Of a stretch of DNA of 59,184 nucleotides, positions 43,084 to 52,348 are shown in pieces (within the stretch, counting starts at the first letter, position 1; each line of letters starts with the position of its first letter). The translations under genes and the position numbers were made by a program. The stretch covers positions 1-59,184 of the forward strand of contig CACWOL010000010.1 of assembly GCA_902762495.1 (NCBI GenBank), given 5' to 3'. A model generated the notes under the pieces. The model did not search any database. It was not told where the DNA came from and saw only the letters and a program-made list of their open reading frames with translations. This stretch comes from an uncultured bacterium. Its GTDB lineage: Bacteria; Verrucomicrobiota; Lentisphaeria; Victivallales; UBA1829.

Positions 43084-44589
43084 TTATTTCTTCGGCTTCA
43101 GATACTTGTCGAAGAATTCGATGATATGCTTGCAGTTCTTTTCCTCGAAGAAACGTTCGTTTTCATGCGTCGCGCCTTCGAAGATTTCAAAACTGACCTT
43201 GTCCTTGCCGATGTATTTGGTAACGGTTTCCGCAAATTCCCTGGAGGATCCGAGCGGGACAGTGGTGTCCACGGTTCCGTGCTGGATCAGGAAGCCGGGA
43301 GCCGTCTTTGGGTCAAGCGTATGGGCATACATGCCGGGATCGGCGAGCTGGACAGGCGTGGGATCGGTTTCACGGGCCGTGCGGATCGTGACGCCGACAA
43401 AGGTGCTGTAGAAGCTTCCTTCTCCGTCGTATCCCATTTGCAGGTTGCCGGCTACCTTGGCTTCATCTTTGCCCTGCTGTTCCGCAGTGAGACCATTCAT
43501 CGGTCCGAAGAGGTCGACAACGGCCTGAACGGAGGAGGAATACTCGGCGTTATCGGCGATGTCGCCCATCAGGAGTCCTTTCAGATTGCTGGTGGTGCCG
43601 AGCATGCCCGCCATGTGTCCGCCGGAAGAGTCGCCGATCGTGCCGATGTGGTCGGCATCAATGCCGTGTTCCTTCGCATGAGCGCGAATCCAGCGGACGG
43701 CGGCCTTGGCGTCGTTGATCTGACGCGGGAAGAGCGCCTCGTTGGTGAGACGATAGTTGAGGGCAAAGACGGCATAACCGGCTTTGACGAGCTGATCGAC
43801 CAGATAGGTGTTGTTGCCGCGGGCGCTGCCCATCCACCAGGCTCCGCCGTGGATAAAGAGAATGGCCGGGACCTTCTGGCCTTCCTTGATCTCGGGGAAA
43901 TAAGCATCCATGTACTGGGCGTTGGAGGCGTCGGCCAGATATTTGATGTCGGCGATCTGCTTGGCTCCGATCGGCTTGCCGTTGTGCTGCATGACGCCGT
44001 TTCCTCCGCCCATGCCGAACATTCCGAACATGCTTCTTCCGCTGCCGTTCTTTTTCAGCGGTTCGATGTCTTTCCATTCTTTCTTGGCAGCATCCCAGAG
44101 AGAACAGACCGGACACTTCTTGTCAGGTGTGCAGAGATCGACCTTGACATAGGTCGGTCCATCGGCGTTGTATCCCTTCGGGAGCTGACTGCCCTTGTCC
44201 GGTTTTACTTCCTGCTGCTGTCCGCCGGGAGCGCCGCCCATTCCGGGGAAGCCGCCAAAGCCGCCGCCAAAACCGCCCATCATCGGGAACCCGCCCTGAC
44301 CGCCGCCGAAGCCACCGAAGCCGCCCATCGGGGGCATACCGCCCTGACCGCCGCCGAAGCCGCCCATCGGGGGCATACCTCCGGCAGGAGCACCGTCAGC
44401 ACCGGGAGCACCGCCCATCGGAGGCATTCCGCCGCCGAAACCACCTCCAAAGCCGCCGAAGCCGCCGCCAAAGCCGCCCATGGCGGGAGCGCCGCCCATA
44501 CCACCGGGTGCAGCGTTCTGGGCAATGAGAGTTGTGGAAACAAGGCATGTCGCGAGTGTTCCGGCAAGAATCCATTTTGTAGTGTTCAT
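43084..44589 (-). CDS. Secreted alpha/beta-hydrolase (BD-FAE-like) with Gly-rich N-terminus
   Basis: A 501-residue protein. A signal peptide ends at STTLIAQNA (about 24), then comes a Gly/Met/Pro-rich low-complexity arm of about 110 residues (GGFGGGFGGFGGG, GGMPPMGGFGGG). The esterase domain (about 250-500) has oxyanion FIHGGAWWMGS, nucleophile GDSSGGHMAG and likely His in EGATHENERFF. A CPVCSLWD segment lies between (about 165-172). The fold matches hormone-sensitive-lipase/feruloyl-esterase-like enzymes acting on acetylated or feruloylated glycans. ATG 44589 with GGAAGGA is chosen; the longer frame begins with TTG and lacks support. Confidence 0.85.
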   Translation of the reverse strand: MNTTKWILAGTLATCLVSTTLIAQNAAPGGMGGAPAMGGFGGGFGGFGGGFGGGMPPMGGAPGADGAPAGGMPPMGGFGGGQGGMPPMGGFGGFGGGQGGFPMMGGFGGGFGGFPGMGGAPGGQQQEVKPDKGSQLPKGYNADGPTYVKVDLCTPDKKCPVCSLWDAAKKEWKDIEPLKKNGSGRSMFGMFGMGGGNGVMQHNGKPIGAKQIADIKYLADASNAQYMDAYFPEIKEGQKVPAILFIHGGAWWMGSARGNNTYLVDQLVKAGYAVFALNYRLTNEALFPRQINDAKAAVRWIRAHAKEHGIDADHIGTIGDSSGGHMAGMLGTTSNLKGLLMGDIADNAEYSSSVQAVVDLFGPMNGLTAEQQGKDEAKVAGNLQMGYDGEGSFYSTFVGVTIRTARETDPTPVQLADPGMYAHTLDPKTAPGFLIQHGTVDTTVPLGSSREFAETVTKYIGKDKVSFEIFEGATHENERFFEEKNCKHIIEFFDKYLKPKK

Positions 44590-44708
44590 GTTATCCTTCC
44601 GTGTTGTCTGGGTTAAGTGAAAAATCAGACTATACCTCAATTAACGTTATTTCGGAGATGAAAATTGTATAGAGTTGTTTTTTTGACCCGAAAACTGTTT
44701 CTATGAAC

Positions 44709-44746
44709 AAAAAAAAGCAGGACGCCTCCAATCCAGAGAGACGTCC
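44709..44746 (-). terminator. Terminator after the frameshifted gene
   Basis: On the minus strand GGACGTCTC pairs with GAGGCGTCC (9 bp with one G-T pair), followed by TGC and eight T (44716-44709). Confidence 0.85.
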
Positions 44747-44769
44747 CACATCGTCGATTGTGTTTGGGA

Positions 44770-45269
44770 TCAGAAGTTGCCGAAATTGTTCCCATCTGCA
44801 TTCGGCATCGCGCCAAAGCCGGGGAAGCCGTTGGCATCTGTCGTCGGCATTGTTCCGAAACCGGGGAAGCCGCCGAAGGGCGGCATCGGCATCATTCCGA
44901 AACCGCCGGCAAAGGGCGTCGGCATCGTGCCGAAATCGGCATTCTGAAAGGCGTTTCCGTTGAAGCCGGTGTTTACGACTTCGACCGTTACTTCGGGTTC
45001 GGCAGCGATGGTCTCGGTTTTTTCCTCTCGGGCGGCTTCACGTACCGCCTTGCGCTGAGCGCGCCGTTCGGCGGCCGTAAGCTCCGTGGCTGCTTCATCT
45101 GCTTCTGCCGTCAGGACTGCCGTCCTGGCTGTACCTGGCTGAGCTCGGAGGACCTGCACAAAGCCGAAAAGACCAATGGGCAGCACGGTTAAGAAGACGG
45201 CGACATAAGTCGCAACCGTGATCAGCGGGTTCGTTGACTGTGCAACTCCAATAGCGTTTGTCGTAGCAT
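44770..45269 (-). pseudogene. Membrane protein with FG-MP repeats, frameshifted at its start
   Basis: A perfect AGGAGG is followed after 9 nt by ATG at 45269, but that frame stops after 15 codons. Skipping two bases after the ATG gives a continuous frame of about 165 residues: TTNAIGVAQSTNPLITVATY, one strong membrane helix, a charged helical stretch rich in Ala/Arg/Glu, and repeats of the form GGFPGFGTMP, GGFGMMPMP and GFPGFGAMP. The second frame has no ATG; its only late start is a GTG inside the helix. A two-base frameshift just after the start explains this best. Programmed shifting or sequence error remain possible. The function is unknown. Confidence 0.55.
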
Positions 45270-45500
45270 TCTTAATAGCCTCCTGACTGCGAGTTGTTTG
45301 TCTTTGTTTTCTCGCTCGCTTCCATCTTAAATAACGTTGCGGGAAAAAGCTTTATTGTGCCTACTTCGTCAAAAAGATATTCTCCCGCCGTCTGCCTGCC
45401 GACTGGAACGAACAGAGGAAGTTCCCGGGATTGTCCGAGAAGGATTATGCGACCAATGAGATCAGCCCCCCGGAACCTCACGGCTTCGGGAGCTGAACGC
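45270..45500. other. Degenerate intergenic stretch
   Basis: Short open frames on both strands are interrupted by stops. A plus-strand frame ending NEISPPEPHGFGS at 45498 and a minus-strand frame ending KTNNSQSGGY at 45272 look faintly protein-like but cannot be assigned. No promoter stands out. Confidence 0.4.
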
Positions 45501-45863
45501 TTATTCAAGCTTAGGAAGGGGGCATTTTTTACCGTCCGTCGTGATGGAACAGAGCGTAACGGAGGTTCGGAATGCCGGATATGACTCGCAGGAGGATACA
45601 TCCCTTGCCGTCACATCCACATCATAAGTAACCGAGGTGTTCCCGATTCTTTTTCTGGTCACGTTGAATGTCAGAACCGCTCCGAGTTTCACGCTTTGCG
45701 TAAAAGATACTGCTTCCATGGCTCTCGTCACGAAACGAACGCATGGATAATCCTCGATCGCGGCAAGGTAGGCGAATTCATCCACCCATAACAGCATATA
45801 GCCGCCGAAAAGATTGCCGTGCTGGTTCAGGTGTTCCTGTCTTACCAAAGTCTTGAATTGCAT
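45501..45863 (-). CDS. Acyl-CoA thioesterase, YciA-like hotdog
   Basis: A 120-residue single hotdog domain. VRQEHLNQHGNLFGGYMLLW is the active-site helix of the 4HBT/YciA group (His, Gly and the acidic Asp in VDEFAYLAA), and VTRAMEAVSFTQSVKLGAVL is the following strand region. It hydrolyses acyl-CoA in the cytoplasm. AAAGGAG lies before the ATG. It is the last of three minus-strand genes (gpx, esterase, thioesterase) with gaps of about 60 nt. Confidence 0.9.
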   Translation of the reverse strand: MQFKTLVRQEHLNQHGNLFGGYMLLWVDEFAYLAAIEDYPCVRFVTRAMEAVSFTQSVKLGAVLTFNVTRKRIGNTSVTYDVDVTARDVSSCESYPAFRTSVTLCSITTDGKKCPLPKLE

Positions 45864-45924
45864 TCAGAGTCTCCTTTCATGAAAAACAGTCGTCATTCCT
45901 CCAGACAAGTTCACTCCGCGAAGC

Positions 45925-46893
45925 TTACCAGCCTGCGTCGAATTCCTCTTGTGTGACATTCACGACCTCGTCCTGTGCCGGGCGAACATCGGATTTGACG
46001 CCGCGTTTCTGCGAGAAAAGCCATTTCCAGACTTCGGGGTTCTGATAGGTCCGGGTCCAGCAGTCATGCGGCACGCCGGGATATTCCCTGTAGAATACGA
46101 CGTTGCTGCCGGCTTCCTTCAGCGCAGCATACATGCGGCGGGAGAGCATCACCGGCAGAGTTTGGTCGGCTTCTCCGTGGAATATCCAGATGGGAAGGTC
46201 TTTCATTTTTTTCGCCTGAGAGGGATCGCCGCCGCCACTGCAGGTCACGCCTGCGGCAAAGAGGCCGGTCCCGTAACGCTCCATCAGGTCCCATGATCCG
46301 TAACCGCCCAGAGAGAGGCCGGTGATGTACACGCGGTCGGGATCGGCATCGAAATCCTTAATCTTCCTTTGAATAAGAATGGGGACCATCCCGAGCGCCG
46401 GCCTGGGCTTCTCGGTCAGCTTCGCCTCCGCACCGCCGCGATGTCGTGTAGACCAGAGCTGGTCGGCGGGGCACTGCGGAGCCAGCAGGATGACTTTCTG
46501 TCCGGATGCCTTGATCTGCTTCACGATTTCGGGAACGGCGAGGCGGATGTTGGCGAGGTTCTCGCTGCCGCGTTCGCCGATGCCGTGCAGGAAGACGAGA
46601 ATCGCGGGTTTGCCGGGCTGATCTTCGTTGTAGACCCCCTGACAATACCAAAGGCGCCCCTGCTCATTCGCGATCGTCTCCCGCGTCATGTTGTTTTCGT
46701 TCAGGATCCGCAGCTCTCCGGCGAACAGCCGTTGAAGCCGTTCGGGCACGGGTTCGCTCTCGGTGACGACCGAGGCATCGGCCGCGGCGACAAGAGCGGG
46801 GTCGGGCGGCCTCGAAACGGATTCTGTCGAACATGCGGCCAGCACGCCGAGTATGGCGCAGCCGAGCATGCAGATGTTTTTTCTCATATTCAT
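45925..46893 (-). CDS. Lipoprotein esterase (predicted peptidase/feruloyl-esterase-like)
   Basis: A 322-residue protein. The signal ends in lipobox LAAC (Cys about 21). The hydrolase domain has LVFLHGIGERGSEN, VILLAPQCPADQLW, nucleophile GLSLGGYGSW, Asp region FHGEADQTLP and His in YPGVPHDCWTRTY. The same order and phrases occur in the 12333-14183 protein (LFLHGGGERGND, LAPQCPSNQSWGG, YPGVGHNSWDN), so the two are paralogues; this one lacks the Gly-rich arms and is tethered to a membrane by lipid. It probably cleaves esters on dietary glycans. Confidence 0.88.
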   Translation of the reverse strand: MNMRKNICMLGCAILGVLAACSTESVSRPPDPALVAAADASVVTESEPVPERLQRLFAGELRILNENNMTRETIANEQGRLWYCQGVYNEDQPGKPAILVFLHGIGERGSENLANIRLAVPEIVKQIKASGQKVILLAPQCPADQLWSTRHRGGAEAKLTEKPRPALGMVPILIQRKIKDFDADPDRVYITGLSLGGYGSWDLMERYGTGLFAAGVTCSGGGDPSQAKKMKDLPIWIFHGEADQTLPVMLSRRMYAALKEAGSNVVFYREYPGVPHDCWTRTYQNPEVWKWLFSQKRGVKSDVRPAQDEVVNVTQEEFDAGW

Positions 46894-46950
46894 TTTCAGG
46901 TCAGTCCTCGTCGTTCGGGCATGTGTTCTCTCCTTACATACGTTGCCTCT

Positions 46951-47628
46951 TCACAGCAGAGACTTGATGCAATCCTCGACTTTCTTCATGTCCGCAGTCG
47001 GCTCGAAGCGGGCGACGACATTGCCGTTACGGTCGATGATGAACTTCGTGAAGTTCCATTTGATGTCCGGCTTTTTGTCCCATTCCGGGTCGGCCTTGGC
47101 AAACATGTCCTCCAGCAGTTTTTTGTATTCATGTTCGTCCAGCCCCTGAAATCCTTTTTGCGATTTCAGGTAGGTGTAGAGCGGCAGTTCATTTGCGCCA
47201 TTGACGTCCGACTTCTTCATCTGGGGGAAGGTGGTATTATAGTGAAGCGTACAGAAATTGTGGATTTCCTCGTCGGTTCCGGGAGCTTGAGCGCCGAACT
47301 GATTGCAGGGGATGTCAAGGATTTCCAGGCCTTTGTCATGGCAATCAAGATACAACTGTTCGATCGGGGCGTATTGCGGGGTGAATCCGCAACCGGTAGC
47401 GGTATTGACCACCAGCACAACCTTTCCCTTGTAGTCTGCCATTTTTACCGTTTCGCCGTTCATCGCAGTCAGAGAGAAGTCATAAAACGAGGACATGGTT
47501 TCTGTTCCTTTCGGTTTTGTGGTGTTTTCCTGCTGTTTGCCGTCGCAGGAGTTAAAGAGAAGCGCCGCAAAGGCGGTAACTGATGCCAGCAGAATTGTGT
47601 TGAGCTTGGTGTGCGGTGTTTTCCTCAT
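46951..47628 (-). CDS. Glutathione peroxidase family protein (Cys type), membrane-anchored
   Basis: A 225-residue protein. An N-terminal signal of about 35 residues ends in LLFNSC (weak lipobox) and is followed by the GPx fold: VNTATGCGFTPQYAPIEQLY with the peroxidatic Cys, LDIPCNQFGAQAPG with the second conserved Cys/Gln, and IKWNFTKFIIDRNG with the Trp-Asn pair. It reduces peroxides, most likely using thioredoxin. Export to the envelope is less usual for this family. The start is ATG 47628 with AAGGA; the longer frame begins with TTG. It leads the gpx-esterase-thioesterase run. Confidence 0.93.
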   Translation of the reverse strand: MRKTPHTKLNTILLASVTAFAALLFNSCDGKQQENTTKPKGTETMSSFYDFSLTAMNGETVKMADYKGKVVLVVNTATGCGFTPQYAPIEQLYLDCHDKGLEILDIPCNQFGAQAPGTDEEIHNFCTLHYNTTFPQMKKSDVNGANELPLYTYLKSQKGFQGLDEHEYKKLLEDMFAKADPEWDKKPDIKWNFTKFIIDRNGNVVARFEPTADMKKVEDCIKSLL

Positions 47629-47710
47629 GATCGATCCTTGTTTTATGGTTGTTCTCGGTTTCAGTCGCAATCAATTCGCTTGGTTCTTAAAATTACACCC
47701 ACCCATGCAA

Positions 47711-47756
47711 GAAAACAAGCCGAAGACGAATCTTTTTCCGAATTTCCTCGGCTGGC
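47711..47756 (+). repeat. Dispersed stem-loop repeat, copy 1
   Basis: The plus strand here (ACAAGCCGAAGACGAATC, TTTTTCCG, ATTTCCTCGGCTGGC) aligns over about 46 bases, with two small gaps and a few mismatches, to the minus strand of 59039-59086. Both copies can form a stem around the shared core CGAATCTTTTTC. Confidence 0.6.
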
Positions 47757-47921
47757 ATCGAATCCACACAAGAAAAGTCCCCCGGAGTCGCCCGGTCGAT
47801 CACGCTCAAAAAACTGCGCGAGGCTATCATCCCGCGGCCGGGCACATTTTGTACGCATCGAAGGGCGCAGTTTCAAAATCCCAAGGGAATATGTTTTTTG
47901 AATCATCCATGTTTTTTCCGC

Positions 47922-47949
47922 TTGCAAAAAGCTTTCGATATGCTATATT
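47922..47949 (+). promoter_or_regulatory. Promoter of the RND efflux operon
   Basis: TTGCAA (47922-47927), 16 bp, TATATT (47944-47949), about 50 nt before the ATG at 48008. Confidence 0.65.
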
Positions 47950-48007
47950 GCTAATGCGATGATTTAAAAGTGCTAACACAAGTCTCCCCAAAGAAAGGAT
48001 ATTCGTC

Positions 48008-49210
48008 ATGAAAATCAATCCTGTTCTTGCTGCTGTGGTCGGCAGTTTGATCCTGCTTTCGGGCTGCGACGAAGAAACGCCTGAAGAAGTTCAGATCGTG
48101 CCTGCGGTCGTTGTCGAACCCGCCATCGAAATGGAATTCGCCGATACTGTGACCGAGATCGGAGAGGTTCAGGCTTTTGAAACCGTCCATCTTTCCGCCA
48201 ACGTTTCCGGATTCCTGACCGAAGCAAATTTCACGGAAGGGGAGTTCGTAAAAAAAGGCACCAAGCTTTTCCAGATCGACCCCGCGGTTTATGATGCGGC
48301 GGTCAAAAAAGCGGAAGCCTACGTCAACAGATGCAATGCGGAACTGACCAACAAAAAAGTCGAATTCGAACGGCAGGAATCGCTTTTGAGGACCAATGCG
48401 ACCTCCCAGCGCAATTATGACACGGCGGAAATGGACCTTCGGACTGCCGAGGCCGAACTGAAATCCGCCGAAGCGGAGCTGGCCGAGAAGAAAGTCACGC
48501 TCAGCTACACGCAAATCATGGCTCCGTTCGATGGTTATATCGGGTTCAAGACTTACAGCGTGGGAAACATGGTTGGTCCCTCCAGCGGTCCCCTTGCCAC
48601 CATCACGTCCGTAGGCAATGTCAAGATCTATTTCTCCATCGATGAACTTACCGTGCTGAGGATATATGAAAGCTATCCCGTCACGAAAGACGATCCCGAG
48701 GCAAGCCCCAAAGTGAAGGTATTCCTCCCGAACGGCAAAGAATACCAGGAGAAAGTCTGGATATCCGCATGGAACAACAGGGTGCAGGATGGCACGTTCC
48801 GCGTCCAGGCTACGGCGGAAAATGCCGGGGAGCTGCTGGATTCGGGGATGTACGTGAAAGTCAATGTTCAGGTCGCTCTGCCTCAAAAACGGGTCATGGT
48901 CAAACAGGCGGCGATCCTTCGGGAACAGCTCGGCGATTTCGTTTATGTCGTCGATTCGAACAATCGGATCGAACGGAGAAAGATCGTCGTCGGGATGAAG
49001 AACGGCGATTACAGGGTCGTACTCTCTGGACTCGAGGCGGGAGAAAGCGTTGTCGTCGACGGGCTGCAGAAGGCGGCAGCCGGAGATGAAGTCAAGCCGA
49101 TCACGCCGCAGCAGGCGGTTCCCGGCAAACAGCTTTCCGTTTCCTCCCAGGAGAAAGCCGCAACCGGAGAATCCGCACCCGGGCAGCAGAAAACAACGGA
49201 AGCGGAATAA
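48008..49210 (+). CDS. RND efflux periplasmic adaptor (membrane fusion protein)
   Basis: A 400-residue protein. Lipobox LLSGC (Cys about 20). The HlyD/AcrA-type order is present: beta-strand IGEVQAFETVHLSANVSGFL, lipoyl half GEFVKKGTKLFQIDP, a helical hairpin (about 95-165), second lipoyl half with MAPFDGYIGFKTYSVGNMVG, then barrel and membrane-proximal domains. It bridges the inner-membrane pump to an outer-membrane channel. AAAGGA lies before the ATG. The pump gene follows after 15 nt. No TolC-like gene is adjacent, so a channel elsewhere must be used. Confidence 0.94.
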   Translation: MKINPVLAAVVGSLILLSGCDEETPEEVQIVPAVVVEPAIEMEFADTVTEIGEVQAFETVHLSANVSGFLTEANFTEGEFVKKGTKLFQIDPAVYDAAVKKAEAYVNRCNAELTNKKVEFERQESLLRTNATSQRNYDTAEMDLRTAEAELKSAEAELAEKKVTLSYTQIMAPFDGYIGFKTYSVGNMVGPSSGPLATITSVGNVKIYFSIDELTVLRIYESYPVTKDDPEASPKVKVFLPNGKEYQEKVWISAWNNRVQDGTFRVQATAENAGELLDSGMYVKVNVQVALPQKRVMVKQAAILREQLGDFVYVVDSNNRIERRKIVVGMKNGDYRVVLSGLEAGESVVVDGLQKAAAGDEVKPITPQQAVPGKQLSVSSQEKAATGESAPGQQKTTEAE

Positions 49211-49225
49211 CAACCGGGGACTGCC

Positions 49226-52200
49226 ATGATCAGTGAATTCTTCATTAACCGGCCCCGGTTTGCAATCGTCATTTCGATTCTCATCCTGCTTGGCGGAGCC
49301 ATCGGAATTTATACGCTTCCGGTCACACTCTATCCGGATATCGCGCCGTGTCAAATCAACATCACCGCCAATTATCCCGGAGCGGATGCCCAGACGGTGA
49401 TGGATACCGTGATCCAGCCGATCGAATCTCAGCTCAACGGCGTCAAGGATATGCTCTATATGACCTCGACCGCCTCGGACGACGGCATGGCCACGATCAA
49501 AGTGTGTTTTGACATCGGGACGGACGGCGACAAAAACACCGTCAATACGCAAAACCGGGTGAACTGGGCTCAAGCCTCGCTTCCGCAGGAAGTGCAGCGC
49601 CAGGGGCTCACCACCAAGGAATCCTCCAGCAACATGCTGGCGGTCATCGCACTCTATTCGCCCACCAATGCCTACAGCGACAACGAGCTGTGCAACTTCC
49701 TGTCCATTTCGATCAAGGACGAAATCGCGCGCATCCCCGGTGTCGGCGACGTTACCGAGCTGGGCGACCTCACCTATTCCATGCGTGTCTGGCTGGACAA
49801 CATGCGCATGGCTTCGCTCGGGATCACGGTGGAGGATGTCAGAAACGCCATTGACGCGCAAAACGTGCAGATATCCGCAGGTGCGCTCGGCGACAGCCCC
49901 GCTCCGAAAGGACAGCAGAACCGTTTTACGGTCGCCGCGCAGGGCCGCATGAGCAGGCCGGAGGAATTCGGAGCCATTGTGGTCCGTACGAACGCGGATG
50001 GATCCCAGATTCGTCTGCGGGATTTCTCCGAAGTGGAAATGGGCGCCGAGACGTATACCGGTGTTTCCACACTGAACGGAAAACCCGCGGCCCTGCTCGC
50101 GGTCTATCAGCTCAACAATGCCAACGGCCTGGAGATCGCCAGGCAGATGAACGAACGGCTGGCGGAGATCAAAAAGACTTCCTTCCCCGACGATCTCGCC
50201 TGCGATATTTCCTACGACACCACGAAATTCATCGATTCTTCCATCCGCGAAGTGGCGGAGACCCTCTACGTCGCGGTCCTGCTGGTCATTCTGGTCACTT
50301 ATATCTTCCTTCAGGACTGGCGCGCCACACTGGTCCCGTCCATTGCCATTCCCGTTTCTCTGGTCGGCACGTTCGCCGTCATGAAAGTGGTCGGGTTCAG
50401 CATCAATCTGATTACGCTCTTCGGCCTGATCCTCGCCATCGGCGTGGTGGTGGACGATGCCATCGTGGTCATCGAGAGCGTCAGCCGACTGATGGATGAG
50501 GAGCACATGAGCCCGCGGGAAGCGGCGATCAGGACCATGCGGCAGGTGACCGGGCCGTGTATCGCCACCACCCTGGTCCTTCTCGCCATGTTCGTGCCGG
50601 TCTGTTTCCTTTCCGGCGTGACCGGCGTGATGTACCGCCAGTTCGGCATCACGATCTCCGTCGCGGTTTCCCTTTCCACGGTCAATGCGCTCACGCTCAG
50701 TCCGGCGCTTTGCAGCCTGATCCTGAAACCGGCCGAACCCGGCAAAAAGAAATTCATCCTCTTCCGCTGGTTCGACTCCATGTTCGACTGGATGACAGAC
50801 AAATACAGCGCCATCGTGAAATCGCTGGTGCGCAAATCCGTTCTGGTGCTCGTCCTGTATGCCGCCATGGGAGCCGGCGCAGTCGAACTCTTCAAAGCTC
50901 TGCCCACCGGATTTGTCCCGGATGAAGACCAGGGAGCCTTCTTCATCACCATCCAGCTCCCGGACGGCGCTTCTCTGGAACGCACGGAGGCGGTCATTGC
51001 CCGTTTGCAGGAAACCCTCAAGGATATCCCCGAAGTCCGGGACATCATTTTCGTTTCCGGCTTCGACATCATCAATGACCTCAATGCCAGCAACAGCGCA
51101 TTGGGGATCGTGATCCTGAAAGACTGGTCGGAACGGAAAAACTGGGACCAGACGCAGGATGCCCTGATGGAACGCTTTTACGAAGCCACCGCGGATATCC
51201 CCAGCGCGATCATCGAGCCATTCGGCATGCCCTCGATTCCGGGTTTGGGGACGGTCAGCGGTTTTTCGATGATGCTGCAGGATCGTTCCAACACCCTAAC
51301 GCCGGCACAGTTCCAGCAGAAACTCAACCAGGTGCTGATGGAAGCCAATAACAGTCCGATTCTCGCCGACGTCTATTCTTCCTTCCAGGCGTCTTCGCCT
51401 CAGGTTTATCTGCCGGTCGACCGGGAGAAGGCGATGAAGCTCGGCGTCGATGTGAACGATATTTCCGACGCCTTACAGGGGACGTTCGGCTACACCTATG
51501 TCAATGATTTCAATAAATACGGACAAACCTACAAAGTGGAATTCCAGTCCGCGCCGGAATACCGCGACGACATTTCGGATGTTTCCAAGGTCTATCTGCG
51601 CAATTCCTCCGGAAAGATGGTCCCGCTCAGTGCGCTGGTCACGCCGGAATTCCGGTTCGTCCCGCAGTATCTCCAGCGGTTCAATATGTATCAGTCGATC
51701 CTGGTCAACGGGGCTCCGAGCTACGGTCACAGTTCCGGTCAGGCCATGGCGGAAATGGAACGGATCGTGCGCAAAGTCGATCCCTCGCTTTCCGTTGCAT
51801 GGACCGACATGTCCTATCAGGAAAAACAGACCGGCAACCAGACTGTGATCGTGTTTGCGCTTGCGCTTCTGTTCATCTATCTCTTCCTGGTGGCACAGTA
51901 TGAAAGCTGGATGCTGCCAGTTTCGGTGGTTCTCTCGGTCCCGATCGCTTTCCTCGGCGCGGTCGGTTCGCTCTGGCTGCTCGGGATCGAAAACAACATT
52001 TATACCCAGGTCGGATTCGTGCTGCTTTTCGGCATTGCCTGCAAAACGGCCATTCTGATCGTGGAATTCGCCAAGGAACAGCATGAAGCGGGCAAGGACA
52101 TTTACGAAGCGGCGGAATACGCGGCAAGACTCCGGTTCCGGTCCGTGCTGATGACGGCGGTCACATTCGTTCTGGGAACGTATCCGCTGGTCATCGCTAC

Positions 52201-52348
52201 CGGGGCATGCGCCGTCAGCCGTCGCAGTCTCGGCACAACGGTTTTCGGCGGCATGACGCTGTCCGTCGTGGTCGGGACGATCCTGATTCCCGTGTTTTTC
52301 GTTTTCACCCAGCTGATCGTGGAAAAAATACAGGAGACCAAATCATGA
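49226..52348 (+). CDS. RND multidrug efflux transporter, HAE-1 type
   Basis: A 1040-residue protein of standard AcrB/MexB length. It begins MISEFFINRPRFAIVISILI and continues LPVTLYPDIAPCQINITANY, with twelve helices and two large periplasmic loops. The proton-relay Asp pair lies in IGVVVDDAIVVIE, and the C-terminal half repeats the pattern (LFGIACKTAILIVEFAKEQ). It exports drugs, bile salts or other toxic compounds using proton flow. Its TGA overlaps the ATG of the AT-rich orphan that follows (ATGA). Confidence 0.96.
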   Translation: MISEFFINRPRFAIVISILILLGGAIGIYTLPVTLYPDIAPCQINITANYPGADAQTVMDTVIQPIESQLNGVKDMLYMTSTASDDGMATIKVCFDIGTDGDKNTVNTQNRVNWAQASLPQEVQRQGLTTKESSSNMLAVIALYSPTNAYSDNELCNFLSISIKDEIARIPGVGDVTELGDLTYSMRVWLDNMRMASLGITVEDVRNAIDAQNVQISAGALGDSPAPKGQQNRFTVAAQGRMSRPEEFGAIVVRTNADGSQIRLRDFSEVEMGAETYTGVSTLNGKPAALLAVYQLNNANGLEIARQMNERLAEIKKTSFPDDLACDISYDTTKFIDSSIREVAETLYVAVLLVILVTYIFLQDWRATLVPSIAIPVSLVGTFAVMKVVGFSINLITLFGLILAIGVVVDDAIVVIESVSRLMDEEHMSPREAAIRTMRQVTGPCIATTLVLLAMFVPVCFLSGVTGVMYRQFGITISVAVSLSTVNALTLSPALCSLILKPAEPGKKKFILFRWFDSMFDWMTDKYSAIVKSLVRKSVLVLVLYAAMGAGAVELFKALPTGFVPDEDQGAFFITIQLPDGASLERTEAVIARLQETLKDIPEVRDIIFVSGFDIINDLNASNSALGIVILKDWSERKNWDQTQDALMERFYEATADIPSAIIEPFGMPSIPGLGTVSGFSMMLQDRSNTLTPAQFQQKLNQVLMEANNSPILADVYSSFQASSPQVYLPVDREKAMKLGVDVNDISDALQGTFGYTYVNDFNKYGQTYKVEFQSAPEYRDDISDVSKVYLRNSSGKMVPLSALVTPEFRFVPQYLQRFNMYQSILVNGAPSYGHSSGQAMAEMERIVRKVDPSLSVAWTDMSYQEKQTGNQTVIVFALALLFIYLFLVAQYESWMLPVSVVLSVPIAFLGAVGSLWLLGIENNIYTQVGFVLLFGIACKTAILIVEFAKEQHEAGKDIYEAAEYAARLRFRSVLMTAVTFVLGTYPLVIATGACAVSRRSLGTTVFGGMTLSVVVGTILIPVFFVFTQLIVEKIQETKS

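Larger units (their letters stand above)
47629..48007. other. Divergent region gpx / RND pump
   Basis: It holds the promoter at 47922-47949 and a copy of a stem-loop repeat (47711-47756). The remainder shows no gene; an open plus frame around 47800-47905 gives no recognisable protein. Confidence 0.5.

Noticed and set aside
45347..45498. Plus-strand frame with FSRRLPADWNEQRKFPGLSE
   Set aside because: It looks protein-like, but there is no start, a stop lies close upstream and no family is recognised; recorded only as a possible remnant.
47951..50506. Minus-strand open frame of 851 codons opposite the RND genes
   Set aside because: Antisense shadow; the plus strand encodes clear adaptor and pump proteins.
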